Assembly (NCBI GenBank): GCA_964554415.1
Contig: CAZKON010000004.1
Span: 1 to 39,012, forward strand
Direction: 5' to 3'
DNA length: 39,012 nt
From: JAGVXD01 sp964554415
Lineage (GTDB): Archaea > Nanobdellota > Nanobdellia > Pacearchaeales > GW2011-AR1
Shown here: positions 6,790 through 14,549 of the stretch, piece after piece
Numbering within the stretch: the first letter of the stretch is position 1
How the letters are laid out: each line of letters opens with the position of its first letter
Program-made: the position numbers and the translations under genes
Notes under the pieces: generated by a model
What the model was told of the DNA's origin: nothing
Databases searched by the model: none
Seen by the model: the letters and a program-made list of their open reading frames with translations, nothing else

Positions 6790-9192
6790 TCACTGCAACC
6801 CATGGCACGCCATCAAATCTTTCTCAAACGCGCGCAGGTCTTGCGGAATCTCAATGCCCTCAATAGACTCGCGGAGCGAGATGCTTTTGTCTTTCTTGGT
6901 TTTCCAGACAAGGCTGTTGAACGAAACAAGTGCATCAATGAGGGAGACATCTGTCGTCGTTTTCCGCGCTTTGGGGAATGCATTGAGAGAGAGGTGAAGC
7001 TCGTTGGCGATTACGGAAGTGATTTGAGGCACAATGGGATGCAGCAGGATGATGAGGCGTTCAAGCAGAGCATGTAGGGTGTATTTTGCAGAGTTACTTT
7101 CTTCTTCTGTAAACACATTTTCTGCGTTATATACTCTGTTTTTTACTAATTCAAGATAGTGCGAGGCAAACTGCTCCCAGAGGAATTCCCGGAGTTTGAG
7201 TGCCGGATGATAGAAATCGTACTTTTCGTAAGATTCTGCGACAAATGAAGTAAGATTCTCGAGATAGTCGAGAAATAGCTTGTCTAAGGACGCAAGTTTC
7301 TGTTTCTTCTTTGGTTTTTGAAATTGCATGATGAAGCGCGTTACATTAAGGAGCTTTGTTAGTGTCTTTGTTTCGGCTTTTATCTTCTCTTTTGAGCAGG
7401 CAAAGTCCTGTTTCGAGAGGTCTCCTTCTGTTGCTGCCCAAAATCTTATGGCTTCTGCGCCGTAATCACGAAGCAATTCCTGAGGGTCTATCATGTTGCC
7501 AAGAGATTTTGACATTTTGCGGCCTTTGTCATCAAGAATGTGATTATGAATCCAGACATCTTTGAAGCAAGGTTTGTTTGTTTCCAGATAGCCACGTAAT
7601 AGAGTGTAGTAGAGCCAGGTTCTTACAATCTCTTTACCTTGAGGACGGAGCGAGGCAGGATATGCTTTTTTGAAGAAAGAGTCATCTGATTTGTATTTGA
7701 GGAGAAAGAGTTCTGAGATTGACGAGTCGAACCATGTATCGAGCACACGCCCGTCGCCAATCCATTTAAGAGCGCTAAATTTCTTTTCTTTTAGAGTGCC
7801 AATGTATTTTCCGTTATGAAAAACTTCTGCATCTTTAGGAACTGTCTCTTTCCAGGGCTGAAAATAGGCGTTAGGAAGAGGAAGAGCAGTATAACGATTT
7901 CCTTTTGCATCTTCTGAATACCAAAGTGGAACAGGCGTGGCGTAAAATCTACGACGTGAAATTGGCCAGTCAATGGCAAGAGAGTCAATCCACGAGTCAA
8001 GAATTTTTTTTGATTCAGGAGGATAAAACTCTATTTGAGAAGCGATATCGCGCAAGCTGTTGCGGAATTCGAGTTGTTTGAGATAGTATTCTGGCATCTC
8101 AATGAATTCTATTTCTGCGCCTGAGCGTTCTGAGACAGGTGTTGAATGCACAATCTGTTCTTGTTTTACCAGCAGCTTTTCTTTTTTTAATTCTTCAATG
8201 ATTTTCTGCCGAGCGTCTTTGACTTTCAGAGCATGAAGAAATCCGGCGTGCTCGTTCATTGTACCATCTTGGTTAATCGCGATTGTTGCTTTTAGATTCA
8301 TCTCGCGGAAAAATTGAATATCTGAAAGGTCTCCAGCAGAGCACATCATCACAAGACCAGAACCTTTGTCAATTTTTGCAGCAGGATGCTCTTGAATCGG
8401 GATTTCTTTTCCAAAAATAGGGGAAATTGCGCTCTTGCCTTGCAGATGCTGATAACGCTTGTCTTCTGGATTGTAGATTACCATGCCGCAAGTGCAGATA
8501 AGTTCGGGGCGTGTTGTGGCGATAACAATTGATTCTCCTGTTTCTTTCACTTTCCATTGTATATGGTTGAACGTACTCGGCACGTTTTTGTATTCGATTT
8601 CTGCGTCTGCGACTGTTGTTCTTAATTTTGGATCAAAATTGCTAATGCGTTGGTCTTCATAGATAAGTTTCTTTCTGAAAAGCTCAATGAATGTTGCTTG
8701 TGTAAGCGCGCGGTATTCTGGGGCATCAGTATGATAGACAGAGCCGATGTCTTTGCTTTGTTTGTATGAGCTAAATGAGATACCTAACTTTGCAAAGCTG
8801 TCAATTGATTCTGCAGATGCTTCGCGCAGAAGTTTCTCGCAACATTCGACAAATTTCTCGCGGCTGACTTTAAAAGGGGATATATTAAACTTTTTCTCTG
8901 CAGCAACTTCAATCGGCAGGCCATTTCTATCTAATCCAAGAGGGAAAAGAACCTCAAAGCCTTTCATGCGCTTGTATCGAGCAAACATGTCCATGAAACA
9001 GTAAGTAACTGCTTGCCCGATATGAATTGGAGTATTTACATAAGGCGGTGGAGTGTCGATGGAGTAAATTTTCTTTTTTGTTTTTGGATTGAAGACATCG
9101 GATTCTGCTTTCTGCCATTGCTTCGTTATTGCAGTTTCTACTGCAGGAGACCATGCCTTTACTTCTGCAATCTTTGGATACTTGATGGGCAT
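6790..9192 (-). CDS. valS: Valyl-tRNA synthetase
   Basis: A class-I aminoacyl-tRNA synthetase that charges tRNA-Val. Landmarks, counted from a TTG one codon upstream of the ATG at 9192: TPPPYVNTPIHIGQ with the HIGH-like HIGQ at 58-61, GLDRNGLPIE near 87-96, editing-domain ATTRPE at 226-231, DWPISRRRFYATPVPLWY at 409-426, SLRPQGKEIVRTWLYYTLLR at 515-534, and KMSKS at 560-564. Isoleucyl and leucyl enzymes differ at these positions, and the SLRPQG block favours valyl. At 800 residues it is a little short for an archaeal ValRS. The final Gln of HIGQ is a small departure from HIGH. The ATG at 9192 is preferred over the TTG. Confidence 0.93.
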   Translation of the reverse strand: MPIKYPKIAEVKAWSPAVETAITKQWQKAESDVFNPKTKKKIYSIDTPPPYVNTPIHIGQAVTYCFMDMFARYKRMKGFEVLFPLGLDRNGLPIEVAAEKKFNISPFKVSREKFVECCEKLLREASAESIDSFAKLGISFSSYKQSKDIGSVYHTDAPEYRALTQATFIELFRKKLIYEDQRISNFDPKLRTTVADAEIEYKNVPSTFNHIQWKVKETGESIVIATTRPELICTCGMVIYNPEDKRYQHLQGKSAISPIFGKEIPIQEHPAAKIDKGSGLVMMCSAGDLSDIQFFREMNLKATIAINQDGTMNEHAGFLHALKVKDARQKIIEELKKEKLLVKQEQIVHSTPVSERSGAEIEFIEMPEYYLKQLEFRNSLRDIASQIEFYPPESKKILDSWIDSLAIDWPISRRRFYATPVPLWYSEDAKGNRYTALPLPNAYFQPWKETVPKDAEVFHNGKYIGTLKEKKFSALKWIGDGRVLDTWFDSSISELFLLKYKSDDSFFKKAYPASLRPQGKEIVRTWLYYTLLRGYLETNKPCFKDVWIHNHILDDKGRKMSKSLGNMIDPQELLRDYGAEAIRFWAATEGDLSKQDFACSKEKIKAETKTLTKLLNVTRFIMQFQKPKKKQKLASLDKLFLDYLENLTSFVAESYEKYDFYHPALKLREFLWEQFASHYLELVKNRVYNAENVFTEEESNSAKYTLHALLERLIILLHPIVPQITSVIANELHLSLNAFPKARKTTTDVSLIDALVSFNSLVWKTKKDKSISLRESIEGIEIPQDLRAFEKDLMACHGLQ

Positions 9193-9242
9193 CAAACAAG
9201 AAGGAGAGGGGGGGTTAAAAAGATAACTATGGGGAAAAAATA

Positions 9243-9433
9243 GATAAAGAGATTTCCTAAGCCTTCGCTACATCAAGATTCTGGCAATCGAATCTTGAGT
9301 GCCGTCAAGGTTTGGAAAACCTTGAGGTCCCCACAGCAAGCTGATGGGGTATTACGCTCGGCTTCTAGACGGAAATCTCTAATTTCAAACTGGCGCAGCA
9401 AGCTGCGGGGTATTACACCCAGTTTGAAATAAA
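9243..9433. repeat. 191-bp structured repeat, copy A
   Basis: It differs from 27250-27440 by one base (C at 9289, T at 27296, in a hairpin loop). Outer arms AGAGATTTCC (9248-9257)/GGAAATCTCT (9371-9380) enclose TCAAGATTC/GAATCTTGA, TCAAGGTTT/AAACCTTGA and CCCCACAGC-aa-GCTGaTGGGG hairpins. A second unit TTTCAAACTGG (9383-9393)/CCAGTTTGAAA (9419-9429) encloses GCAGC-aa-GCTGC. Both units contain CAGCAAGCTG followed by GGGGTATTAC. The 9196-9540 gap between valS and the small AbrB gene holds this element and the twin hairpin. Confidence 0.9.
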
Positions 9434-9442
9434 CACTTGTTA

Positions 9443-9532
9443 CAGAGAATTAGGATAATTGAGTTGTATTTTGTTCCTAATTCTCTGTCTGGATGATTAG
9501 GAAAACAGGAATCAAATTAACCTAATCATCCA
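9443..9532. repeat. Twin-hairpin element, copy A
   Basis: Two adjacent perfect 12-bp stems: CAGAGAATTAGG (9443-9454)/CCTAATTCTCTG (9476-9487) with a 21-nt loop, then after the dinucleotide TC, TGGATGATTAGG (9490-9501)/CCTAATCATCCA (9521-9532) with a 19-nt loop. The same architecture occurs inverted at 12856-12946. It ends 8 nt before the AbrB start at 9541, so it may influence that promoter. Confidence 0.85.
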
Positions 9533-9540
9533 TATTAACA

Positions 9541-9693
9541 ATGTGTATGATATGGAAAAGGAAAGTACTCAAAAACTTTCGGTTGAATTTGCCGCGAGAA
9601 ATTCGTACATTATTGAATGTAAAAGAAGGAGATGCTGTTGATTTTATTGCAGATGAAGGCAGGTTTATACTCAAGGAAATAGAGAAAATTTAA
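9541..9693 (+). CDS. Small AbrB/SpoVT-domain protein, orphan
   Basis: A 50-residue protein. Residues 7-45 read KRKVLKNFRLNLPREIR followed by LNVKEGDAVDFIADEGRFIL, the typical swapped-hairpin AbrB pattern (strand, LPxExR, LxVKEGDxVxF, strand). Such proteins are transcription factors or antitoxins, but no toxin gene follows. Instead its stop codon overlaps by 3 nt the stop of the convergent 87-residue gene. The ATG at 9547 is an alternative start. The twin-hairpin element sits directly upstream, so no ordinary TATA box is obvious. Confidence 0.7.
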   Translation: MCMIWKRKVLKNFRLNLPREIRTLLNVKEGDAVDFIADEGRFILKEIEKI

Positions 9694-9953
9694 CTTTTAG
9701 CCTGCTTCCAAAGCAGCTTAAAGATATTTGCCTGCAATTCGGCAAACGCAGGGTCTTCAATTTTGATACCTATTTGTTCTTTGTCGGTAACGCGGAGAAA
9801 AATAACTTTATCCTTTGTGATTGCGAGTTCGTAGTCTTTGCCTTTGATAATTGAATCGAGAAAACGGATTTCCCGAAGAGATTTTTTATCATATTTTCTT
9901 GCTTCTTTTAAAGAAGGAGCATTTGTGGGGCTTTGGCTCTGGGCAGGCATCAT
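9690..9953 (-). CDS. Uncharacterised small protein
   Basis: An 87-residue protein (85 if the ATG at 9950 is used... the first two codons are both Met-type starts). It has a polar N-terminus (SQSPTNAPSLKEARKYDKKSL) and an alpha/beta body (RFLDSIIKGKDYELAITKDKVIFLRV, GIKIEDPAFAELQANIFKLLWKQAK). I do not recognise the family. Its start codon overlaps that of the divergent gene at 9952 by 2 nt, leaving no intergenic promoter. Its end overlaps the AbrB stop. Codon pattern and composition look genuine, but expression would require a promoter inside the neighbour. Confidence 0.5.
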   Translation of the reverse strand: MMPAQSQSPTNAPSLKEARKYDKKSLREIRFLDSIIKGKDYELAITKDKVIFLRVTDKEQIGIKIEDPAFAELQANIFKLLWKQAKS

Positions 9954-10251
9954 GGAATTTTCACCTCAAGAACAGAAAAACGTCCTGCAAAATCTTGAAT
10001 ACTCTATTGAACAAACATTAATTCTCGAGACTCCTGTGCTTGGAAGCACAACGAATGCGACCAGAGGAGAAGAACGCTGGCTTGAGATTCAAGGCGGGCG
10101 CGGCAGAATTCTTCATGGATATCTTCCCAGCGAAGAAGAAGTACGTTCGTATACTACCGGCACGCAATGGCATTTGAGCAAAACAATACTTTATGAAATT
10201 CTGAAAAACAAGAGACGTATGCTGTATATCTTGCAGAAAACAACGAGTTAG
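9952..10251 (+). CDS. Uncharacterised protein
   Basis: A 99-residue product from the ATG at 9952 (MEFSPQEQKNVLQNLEYSI). The frame is open upstream to 9838 but that part is antisense to the neighbouring gene and has no coding look. The body includes WLEIQGGRGRILHGYLPSEEEV and a C-terminal basic helix (LYEILKNKRRMLYILQK). I recognise no family. The start overlaps the divergent start codon. Three short hairpins follow the stop and may end transcription between this gene and the convergent uppS fusion. Confidence 0.55.
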   Translation: MEFSPQEQKNVLQNLEYSIEQTLILETPVLGSTTNATRGEERWLEIQGGRGRILHGYLPSEEEVRSYTTGTQWHLSKTILYEILKNKRRMLYILQKTTS

Positions 10252-10316
10252 CGCGCAGGCGCGCATCATAAGAATGCCGTAGGCATTCCTATTTTTATCT
10301 TTAGCGCGAAGCGCTA
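10251..10316. terminator. Three short hairpins between convergent genes
   Basis: GCGCG/CGCGC (10251-10264), GAATGCC-gta-GGCATTC (10272-10288) followed by a T-rich run, and TAGCGC-gaa-GCGCTA (10302-10316). The 3-nt loops resemble those of the hairpin-array repeats. Position in a tail-to-tail gap suggests a bidirectional terminator, or a minimal hairpin-array copy. Confidence 0.45.
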
Positions 10317-10352
10317 CTTTTCTAGAATTCTCATGTCATCATATACGAACAT

Positions 10353-11384
10353 TCAATTCCCAAAACGCCTTTGCCTCATATTGTAAAAATCAAGAGCTTC
10401 CTTGAATGCCTCTGCATCAAAGTCAGGAAAATGCACAGGCGCAAAATAAAGCTCAGCATATGCTGCCTGTAAAGGCATCAAACCGCTCAATCTCTGCTCG
10501 CCGGAAGTGCGGATAACTAAGTCAACAGGAGGTGCATCAGGAGCATCAAGCGCATGAAGAAGTGCACTCTCATCAATTTTTCTCCTCCCAGAAACAAGAA
10601 TCTTGTTTACGGCGCGCACAAGCTCATCACTCCCGCCATAATCAAGACATAACTGAACATTAAATTCAGAATATTTCTCTGTTTCCTGCTCAAGAAGCGC
10701 AAGTTCCCGAAGCAGAGAAGAAGGCAGGCGGTCTTTTCTTCCTAAATGACGAAATTTGATTTTATTAGCAGATGAATCACAACGAAGACGTTTAATTCCA
10801 CGCTCAAGTAACGCAAACAAAGCCTTCCTTTCAGCAGGCGCGCGCTTCCAGTTTTCTGTCGAGAATCCCCAAAGAGTTAAGTATCTTACTCCTGCGCTCT
10901 TAGCAGTAATAAATAATGACTGTATATGTTGAAAGCTCGCAGAAGTGTAATGGCCAAACTGAGGCTCCTGACCTCTTGTGCGCGCCCATCTTCTGTTTCC
11001 ATCAGGAATAATTGCCACATGAACAGGAACAGTATGTTTCTTTTTAGAAAAAAGTGTTCTGCCAAGATTGAGAAAACTCTTTGTTTGATCAGCAATAAAC
11101 GAAGCCTGTTTAATAACGCAAAAATCAGAGAGAGAGCGTGAAGGAGTCTGCCAATGATAATAAATACCGCTAACTTTGGAAAATCCAGGGCTGTCTCCAA
11201 GCCAATGGAGCAATGCAAGCAGATGTTCGTGAGTCCCTTGTGCGATGATATCAACGCTTCCATCAGCACGATTCATCACATGCCCTCCAATGCCTAAAGC
11301 GCGGGCTTTGTGCCGTATAATCTGCCTGAAACGCACACCTTGTACGCGTCCATGTATTTTTATCTCCATCTCATGAATTTTCAT
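10353..11384 (-). CDS. uppS: Acylphosphatase-domain / cis-prenyl diphosphate synthase fusion
   Basis: A 343-residue fusion. Residues 5-92 match acylphosphatase: GRVQGVRFRQ with the catalytic Arg at R20 and MNRADGSV with the catalytic Asn at N38. Residues about 120-343 are an undecaprenyl/dehydrodolichyl diphosphate synthase: HVAIIPDGNRRWA with the Mg-binding D128, LWGFSTENWKR at 171-181, and IRTSGEQRLSGL at 291-302 followed by AYAELYF. The second domain makes the long cis-prenyl lipid carrier for glycan and N-glycan assembly. What the acylphosphatase does in cis is unknown; hydrolysis of phosphate anhydrides is its family activity. It overlaps the upstream DHH gene by 14 nt. Confidence 0.93.
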   Translation of the reverse strand: MKIHEMEIKIHGRVQGVRFRQIIRHKARALGIGGHVMNRADGSVDIIAQGTHEHLLALLHWLGDSPGFSKVSGIYYHWQTPSRSLSDFCVIKQASFIADQTKSFLNLGRTLFSKKKHTVPVHVAIIPDGNRRWARTRGQEPQFGHYTSASFQHIQSLFITAKSAGVRYLTLWGFSTENWKRAPAERKALFALLERGIKRLRCDSSANKIKFRHLGRKDRLPSSLLRELALLEQETEKYSEFNVQLCLDYGGSDELVRAVNKILVSGRRKIDESALLHALDAPDAPPVDLVIRTSGEQRLSGLMPLQAAYAELYFAPVHFPDFDAEAFKEALDFYNMRQRRFGN

Positions 11385-12429
11385 TAACTACCTCCGCTGA
11401 TAAAAGCTCACAAAATTTTGGAAGCTCGGCACTTTGAATTCGCACACCGACAGCCCTGAGATGCCCTCCACCAGTAGCATTAGTAAGTTTAGGCAGAATA
11501 CAGGTAAGTATGTCGTGGACATTATCGCCGCGGAGAGATATATTTGTAATGCCTGCGTTTGTATATGCCACACATATGACGCAGTCTGAAAAACGATAGA
11601 CTAATTCATTTGATAATTCAGAACTCATGCTGGTATCACCGCCGTATGAAAAAAAGACAAGCGCGCCTTGCTTGCATAAAAGCGCTTGTTGAAGCAATGA
11701 ACTATATCGGGCATACAATCTTGTATATGTATTGCGAAACTGCGCGTTTCCAGGCACGTCAGCTAGCACTTCGCTCGGAAACATGCACTTAATAAGATAT
11801 TGTTGCAGATGCACGACATTTGTAGTAGAATCCTTCAATCCAAAGTTCAACGCCTGCGCTAATTTTCCAATTTCTGTTCTGTAATACGCATCGAATGGTT
11901 TGATTATATTTTTACCCCATAACTCAGGATGTTGTCGTGCAAAGTCTTCTGCAAAGTCTGGCAGGTGATGGTCTGCAATGCATCCCATAACTGCAATCCA
12001 GATGTCTTCTTTACGTCGGCATATCCTCTGCGCCCAATAAGTCACAGGCTCACTGCTTTTTGGCTCCCCATAAATAGGATTATAACTAAAGAAACTCTGC
12101 TCTGCTTCGAAAGACTTGCCCTGTAATTCATGATGGTCAATCCAGATTACAGGAAGTAAAAGTTCTTTTAGCGCCTTCAGAAATTCAGGCTCAAGTATAG
12201 GCTTGTCCAGAATGAAAACAGCGTCTGCCCCAAGTTCGCGCGCTTTCTGTGCGTACGAAACATTTAGCCCAGGATAGCTACGGACAGCAATGCCCCTGCC
12301 TCTTCCCAAAAATCGCGAAAAAATCAAAAAACTGCACAAACCATCAGCATCATTGTCGTAATAAAAAACAGGGTTCTGAGATTTCTCAAGATGTTCTCTG
12401 ATTTCTTTGCACTTTGATTCCGAAAGCAT
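11371..12429 (-). CDS. DHH-family phosphoesterase, RecJ-like
   Basis: A 352-residue phosphoesterase with DHH motifs in order: YYDNDADG (D25, D27, D29), FILDKP (D75), IDHH (98-100) and GCIADHH (D153), then a DHHA1 domain ending with NATGGGHLRAVGVRI (GGGH 320-323). Archaeal relatives include RecJ-like/GAN nucleases and nanoRNases. The short length and lack of extra OB domains make an oligonucleotide or single-strand DNA 5' exonuclease role plausible, but substrate is not readable. The downstream uppS fusion overlaps by 14 nt, so both are one transcript. Confidence 0.85.
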   Translation of the reverse strand: MLSESKCKEIREHLEKSQNPVFYYDNDADGLCSFLIFSRFLGRGRGIAVRSYPGLNVSYAQKARELGADAVFILDKPILEPEFLKALKELLLPVIWIDHHELQGKSFEAEQSFFSYNPIYGEPKSSEPVTYWAQRICRRKEDIWIAVMGCIADHHLPDFAEDFARQHPELWGKNIIKPFDAYYRTEIGKLAQALNFGLKDSTTNVVHLQQYLIKCMFPSEVLADVPGNAQFRNTYTRLYARYSSLLQQALLCKQGALVFFSYGGDTSMSSELSNELVYRFSDCVICVAYTNAGITNISLRGDNVHDILTCILPKLTNATGGGHLRAVGVRIQSAELPKFCELLSAEVVNENS

Positions 12430-12537
12430 ATTCTAACACATAAAAGAAAGCTTTTAAGGGTTTGGGAAGATTGTTCTTGACAAGAGACCAATCAAAGTCC
12501 TCTATACCATCAGAAAAGATGGCTTCTATCAAAGAAA

Positions 12538-12548
12538 TCTTTAAATAG
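12538..12548 (+). promoter_or_regulatory. TATA-like box of the small membrane protein gene
   Basis: ATCTTTAAATA lies about 25 nt before the ATG at 12569, the spacing expected for a leaderless archaeal transcript. Confidence 0.5.
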
Positions 12549-12568
12549 GAACAGTTCATATTATAAAT

Positions 12569-12757
12569 ATGAATAAATGGCTAGAACTCCTTATTGGATT
12601 GATTTTAGTGATTGCCCCTATTATCGCTGCTGCATATTATCCTGGTTGGTGGCTTGCGGCGCTTACTGTCTTAAAGGGAAGCATATTCTGGGCAGTCATC
12701 GCTCTTGGCGCTCTTTTTATCCTTCTCGGCATCTCGGATTTGAAAGAAGCGAGATAA
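12569..12757 (+). CDS. Small two-helix membrane protein
   Basis: A 62-residue protein made of two transmembrane segments (LLIGLILVIAPIIAAAYY and IFWAVIALGALFILLGI) separated by PGWWLAALTVLKGS. Short membrane proteins of this layout are common in DPANN genomes but have no assigned role. It has its own TATA-like box with leaderless spacing and no operon partner: the next 100 nt hold nothing recognisable before the twin-hairpin repeat. Confidence 0.7.
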   Translation: MNKWLELLIGLILVIAPIIAAAYYPGWWLAALTVLKGSIFWAVIALGALFILLGISDLKEAR

Positions 12758-12855
12758 AATACAAACTGCTTTCATACAATCTAGAAGGTTTTAACGTGAG
12801 CACAGCAATTTTCTATAAGTAGATTTTTCTAAGGATTTATCGCTTTTGCCCGCTA

Positions 12856-12946
12856 TGGAGAATTCGGTTGATTATGTTCCACTACATTCGAATTCTCCAG
12901 ACAGAGAATTTGGTACAAAAAGTAACTCAATTAACCAAATTCTCTG
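12856..12946. repeat. Twin-hairpin element, copy B (inverted)
   Basis: TGGAGAATTCG (12856-12866)/CGAATTCTCCA (12889-12899), then a 2-nt spacer, then CAGAGAATTTGG (12902-12913)/CCAAATTCTCTG (12935-12946). Read on the minus strand it has the same order, the same TC spacer and the same loop motif TAATTGAGTT as 9443-9532. The CAGAGAAT stem differs by a compensated base pair. The second hairpin overlaps the 3' end of the Cys-rich gene (stop at 12927). Confidence 0.85.
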
Positions 12947-13466
12947 TAATTGACTTCTGCACTTCAGAAAAACAAGAAGTTTTGCTGCTCTCATTAACCA
13001 CTAAATTACAGAGCGTTTCATTACGCTCAGAAACAGCAAAACGTTCGTAACATCCATCACGATAAGATGCAGTTTTCACATCAGCACAAAGTTCATTATC
13101 TCTCTTTGCAAATGCCACGTTAGCATAACAGAAATCTTCGCTGCCAGAATCAGCAATCAAAGTGCATGGAGTAAAGTCTCTGGTTTGAATGGCATAGTAC
13201 TGAAAGCATCCATTCCTTTCATTTCCTCGGATATTGTTGCAGATGCGGACATCATGCTCCTGCACAGAAAAATTAAGATAACATAAATATTGTTTTGACT
13301 CGTTGCGCTCGTATTTACATATCGAGGCAGAATTAGAAAAATCAACCAATAGTACAACCATAAATCCAAGAACTAAAACAGCTACTGCAAAAAAAGGTAT
13401 ATTCTCACGCGCGACTTCTCTAAGCGCATGATTCATAATGATTGAACGCAGAAAACCCGCAAACAA
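12927..13466 (-). CDS. Membrane-anchored Cys-rich repeat protein
   Basis: A 179-residue protein with one N-terminal transmembrane segment (FFAVAVLVLGFMVVLLVDF) followed by an outward-facing region with about five imperfect units of pattern D/E-x-x-x-C-x-x-I/V-x-n-C-F/Y-x-x-x-A (for example VRICNNIRGNERNGCFQYYA and NELCADVKTASYRDGCYERF). The paired Cys in each unit suggests a disulfide-stabilised helical array. Similar proteins occur in DPANN archaea, without known function. The ATG at 13436 (MNHALREV) is an alternative start. The last seven residues and the stop are encoded by the twin-hairpin repeat, so the natural C-terminus may have been replaced. Confidence 0.7.
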   Translation of the reverse strand: MFAGFLRSIIMNHALREVARENIPFFAVAVLVLGFMVVLLVDFSNSASICKYERNESKQYLCYLNFSVQEHDVRICNNIRGNERNGCFQYYAIQTRDFTPCTLIADSGSEDFCYANVAFAKRDNELCADVKTASYRDGCYERFAVSERNETLCNLVVNESSKTSCFSEVQKSITENLVN

Positions 13467-13545
13467 ATATTTGGGGTAAGGAAATTGCTTCTCCGCCTCA
13501 TGAAAACATTAATATTCTGTTCTTTAAAAACATTCTCTCTAAGGA

Positions 13546-13621
13546 CGAGTTAGCGCAGCGAGGAAGTCCGCAGCAAGAGAGGAACGAGAGGGTATAATGG
13601 ATTAAGCTCGTATATAGTTTA
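13546..13621. repeat. Short dispersed repeat, copy A
   Basis: GAGTTAGCGCAGCG, then GAGGAAGTCCGCAGC, AAGAGAGGAACGAGAGGGTATAATGG in part, and TCGTATATAGTTTA are shared almost exactly with 27092-27203, which has two extra internal segments. It occupies the 160-nt gap between the TBP stop and the next minus-strand gene. Flanking CTCTCT/AGAGAG can pair. Confidence 0.75.
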
Positions 13622-13626
13622 TTAGC

Positions 13627-14184
13627 CTAATTTTCTATATCTTTTAACGCAGTCTTAATGTTTCTCGTCAACTGCACCATTGAATCTTCAAGCTGCTGTT
13701 TATTCTTAGTTCCGGTGCAGACAAGCTTACCATTGGAAAAGAGCAGGAAAGTAGCAGGAGGTTCAACAAGCTTGTATACAAGACCAGGAAACTGCTCAGG
13801 TTCGTATTCAGTATTCTCCAATTGCAGAGCTAAAACATTCAGATTCAGATTTAAGTCAATGCTTCCAGATGCAACAATATTTTGTACAGTTATCTTAGGC
13901 GTTTCAGTAATTTTTACTCCTATCTTGGCTATCTGCTTAATGACTACCCGTATCACTTCCTTCACTTGCGCAACACTCTTAGTGCCTGTGCATACAAGAT
14001 TTCCTGAAGAAAATACGAGAACAGCAGACTTAGGTTTCTCAACACGCAAAACCAAACCAGGAAATTGTTCAGGGTTATATTCAGTATTACTCTGTGTACG
14101 TGCAAGTTTTGTCAAAGATATCTCTTTTCCTAAGGAAGTCGTAGCCACAATATTTTGAACTTTAAGGTTTGATTTAGTTGACAT
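13627..14184 (-). CDS. tbp: TATA-box-binding protein
   Basis: This general transcription factor bends TATA-box DNA and nucleates the preinitiation complex with TFB and RNA polymerase. The 185-residue product from the ATG at 14184 shows the two direct repeats: VQNIVATTSLGKEISL, NTEYNPEQFPGLVLRV, AVLVFSSGNLVCTGTKS, and again VQNIVASGSIDLNLNL, NTEYEPEQFPGLVYKL, TFLLFSNGKLVCTGTKN. The frame is open 14 codons further, but a TATA-like box (14209-14216) lies 25 nt before the 14184 ATG and inside that extension, so the shorter form is preferred. It follows the small membrane protein gene at 14223 closely. Confidence 0.96.
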   Translation of the reverse strand: MSTKSNLKVQNIVATTSLGKEISLTKLARTQSNTEYNPEQFPGLVLRVEKPKSAVLVFSSGNLVCTGTKSVAQVKEVIRVVIKQIAKIGVKITETPKITVQNIVASGSIDLNLNLNVLALQLENTEYEPEQFPGLVYKLVEPPATFLLFSNGKLVCTGTKNKQQLEDSMVQLTRNIKTALKDIEN

Positions 14185-14208
14185 AAGGCAGTATATGATG
14201 GTATCTCC

Positions 14209-14216
14209 TTTATAAG
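14209..14216 (-). promoter_or_regulatory. TATA-like box of tbp
   Basis: CTTATAAA on the minus strand, 25 nt before the chosen ATG at 14184. It decides the start codon of tbp. Confidence 0.5.
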
Positions 14217-14222
14217 GAAAGT

Positions 14223-14549
14223 TCATTTATAAAGCTTTCCGAACTGGCTTGAAGAATCACTCTGCAAAGAAGACACGGGACTTTTAACAGAAGCTGAAGT
14301 CCCAGTTTTCACACTCAGCTCACCCTCCCGACGACGAATCCAAGAAAAAATTGCTGAAATTAAGATAATGCTGATAAAAAGCAAGACAAAGATTCCGATA
14401 GACCATTTATATAATTCTCCTGAAGGAGAAGTAAACGCTTGATAAACTTTTACAACAAGTATAAATCCCGCAATAACAAGAGCGCAAACTCCGACACCAA
14501 GAAGAACCCTCTCTAACCACTTAGGTATCATGTTCTTCTCCATTTTCAT
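14223..14549 (-). CDS. Two-helix membrane protein with Ser-rich tail
   Basis: A protein of up to 108 residues with two transmembrane segments (VLLGVGVCALVIAGFILVV and WSIGIFVLLFISIILISAIF) and a polar Ser/Thr-rich cytoplasmic or exported tail (SVKTGTSASVKSPVSSLQSD). No family recognised. Three in-frame ATGs (14549, 14543, 14531) are possible; all lie in or next to the 3' end of the ligase gene, so translation is coupled. The role is unknown. Confidence 0.65.
   Translation of the reverse strand: MKMEKNMIPKWLERVLLGVGVCALVIAGFILVVKVYQAFTSPSGELYKWSIGIFVLLFISIILISAIFSWIRRREGELSVKTGTSASVKSPVSSLQSDSSSQFGKLYK

Noticed and set aside
13546..13621. GAGGAAGTCC resembles the GAGGAAAGTCC motif of RNase P RNA
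   Set aside because: The motif is one base short, the element is only about 75 nt, and the rest of the conserved RNase P core is absent. A second copy at 27092-27203 also argues for a repeat.
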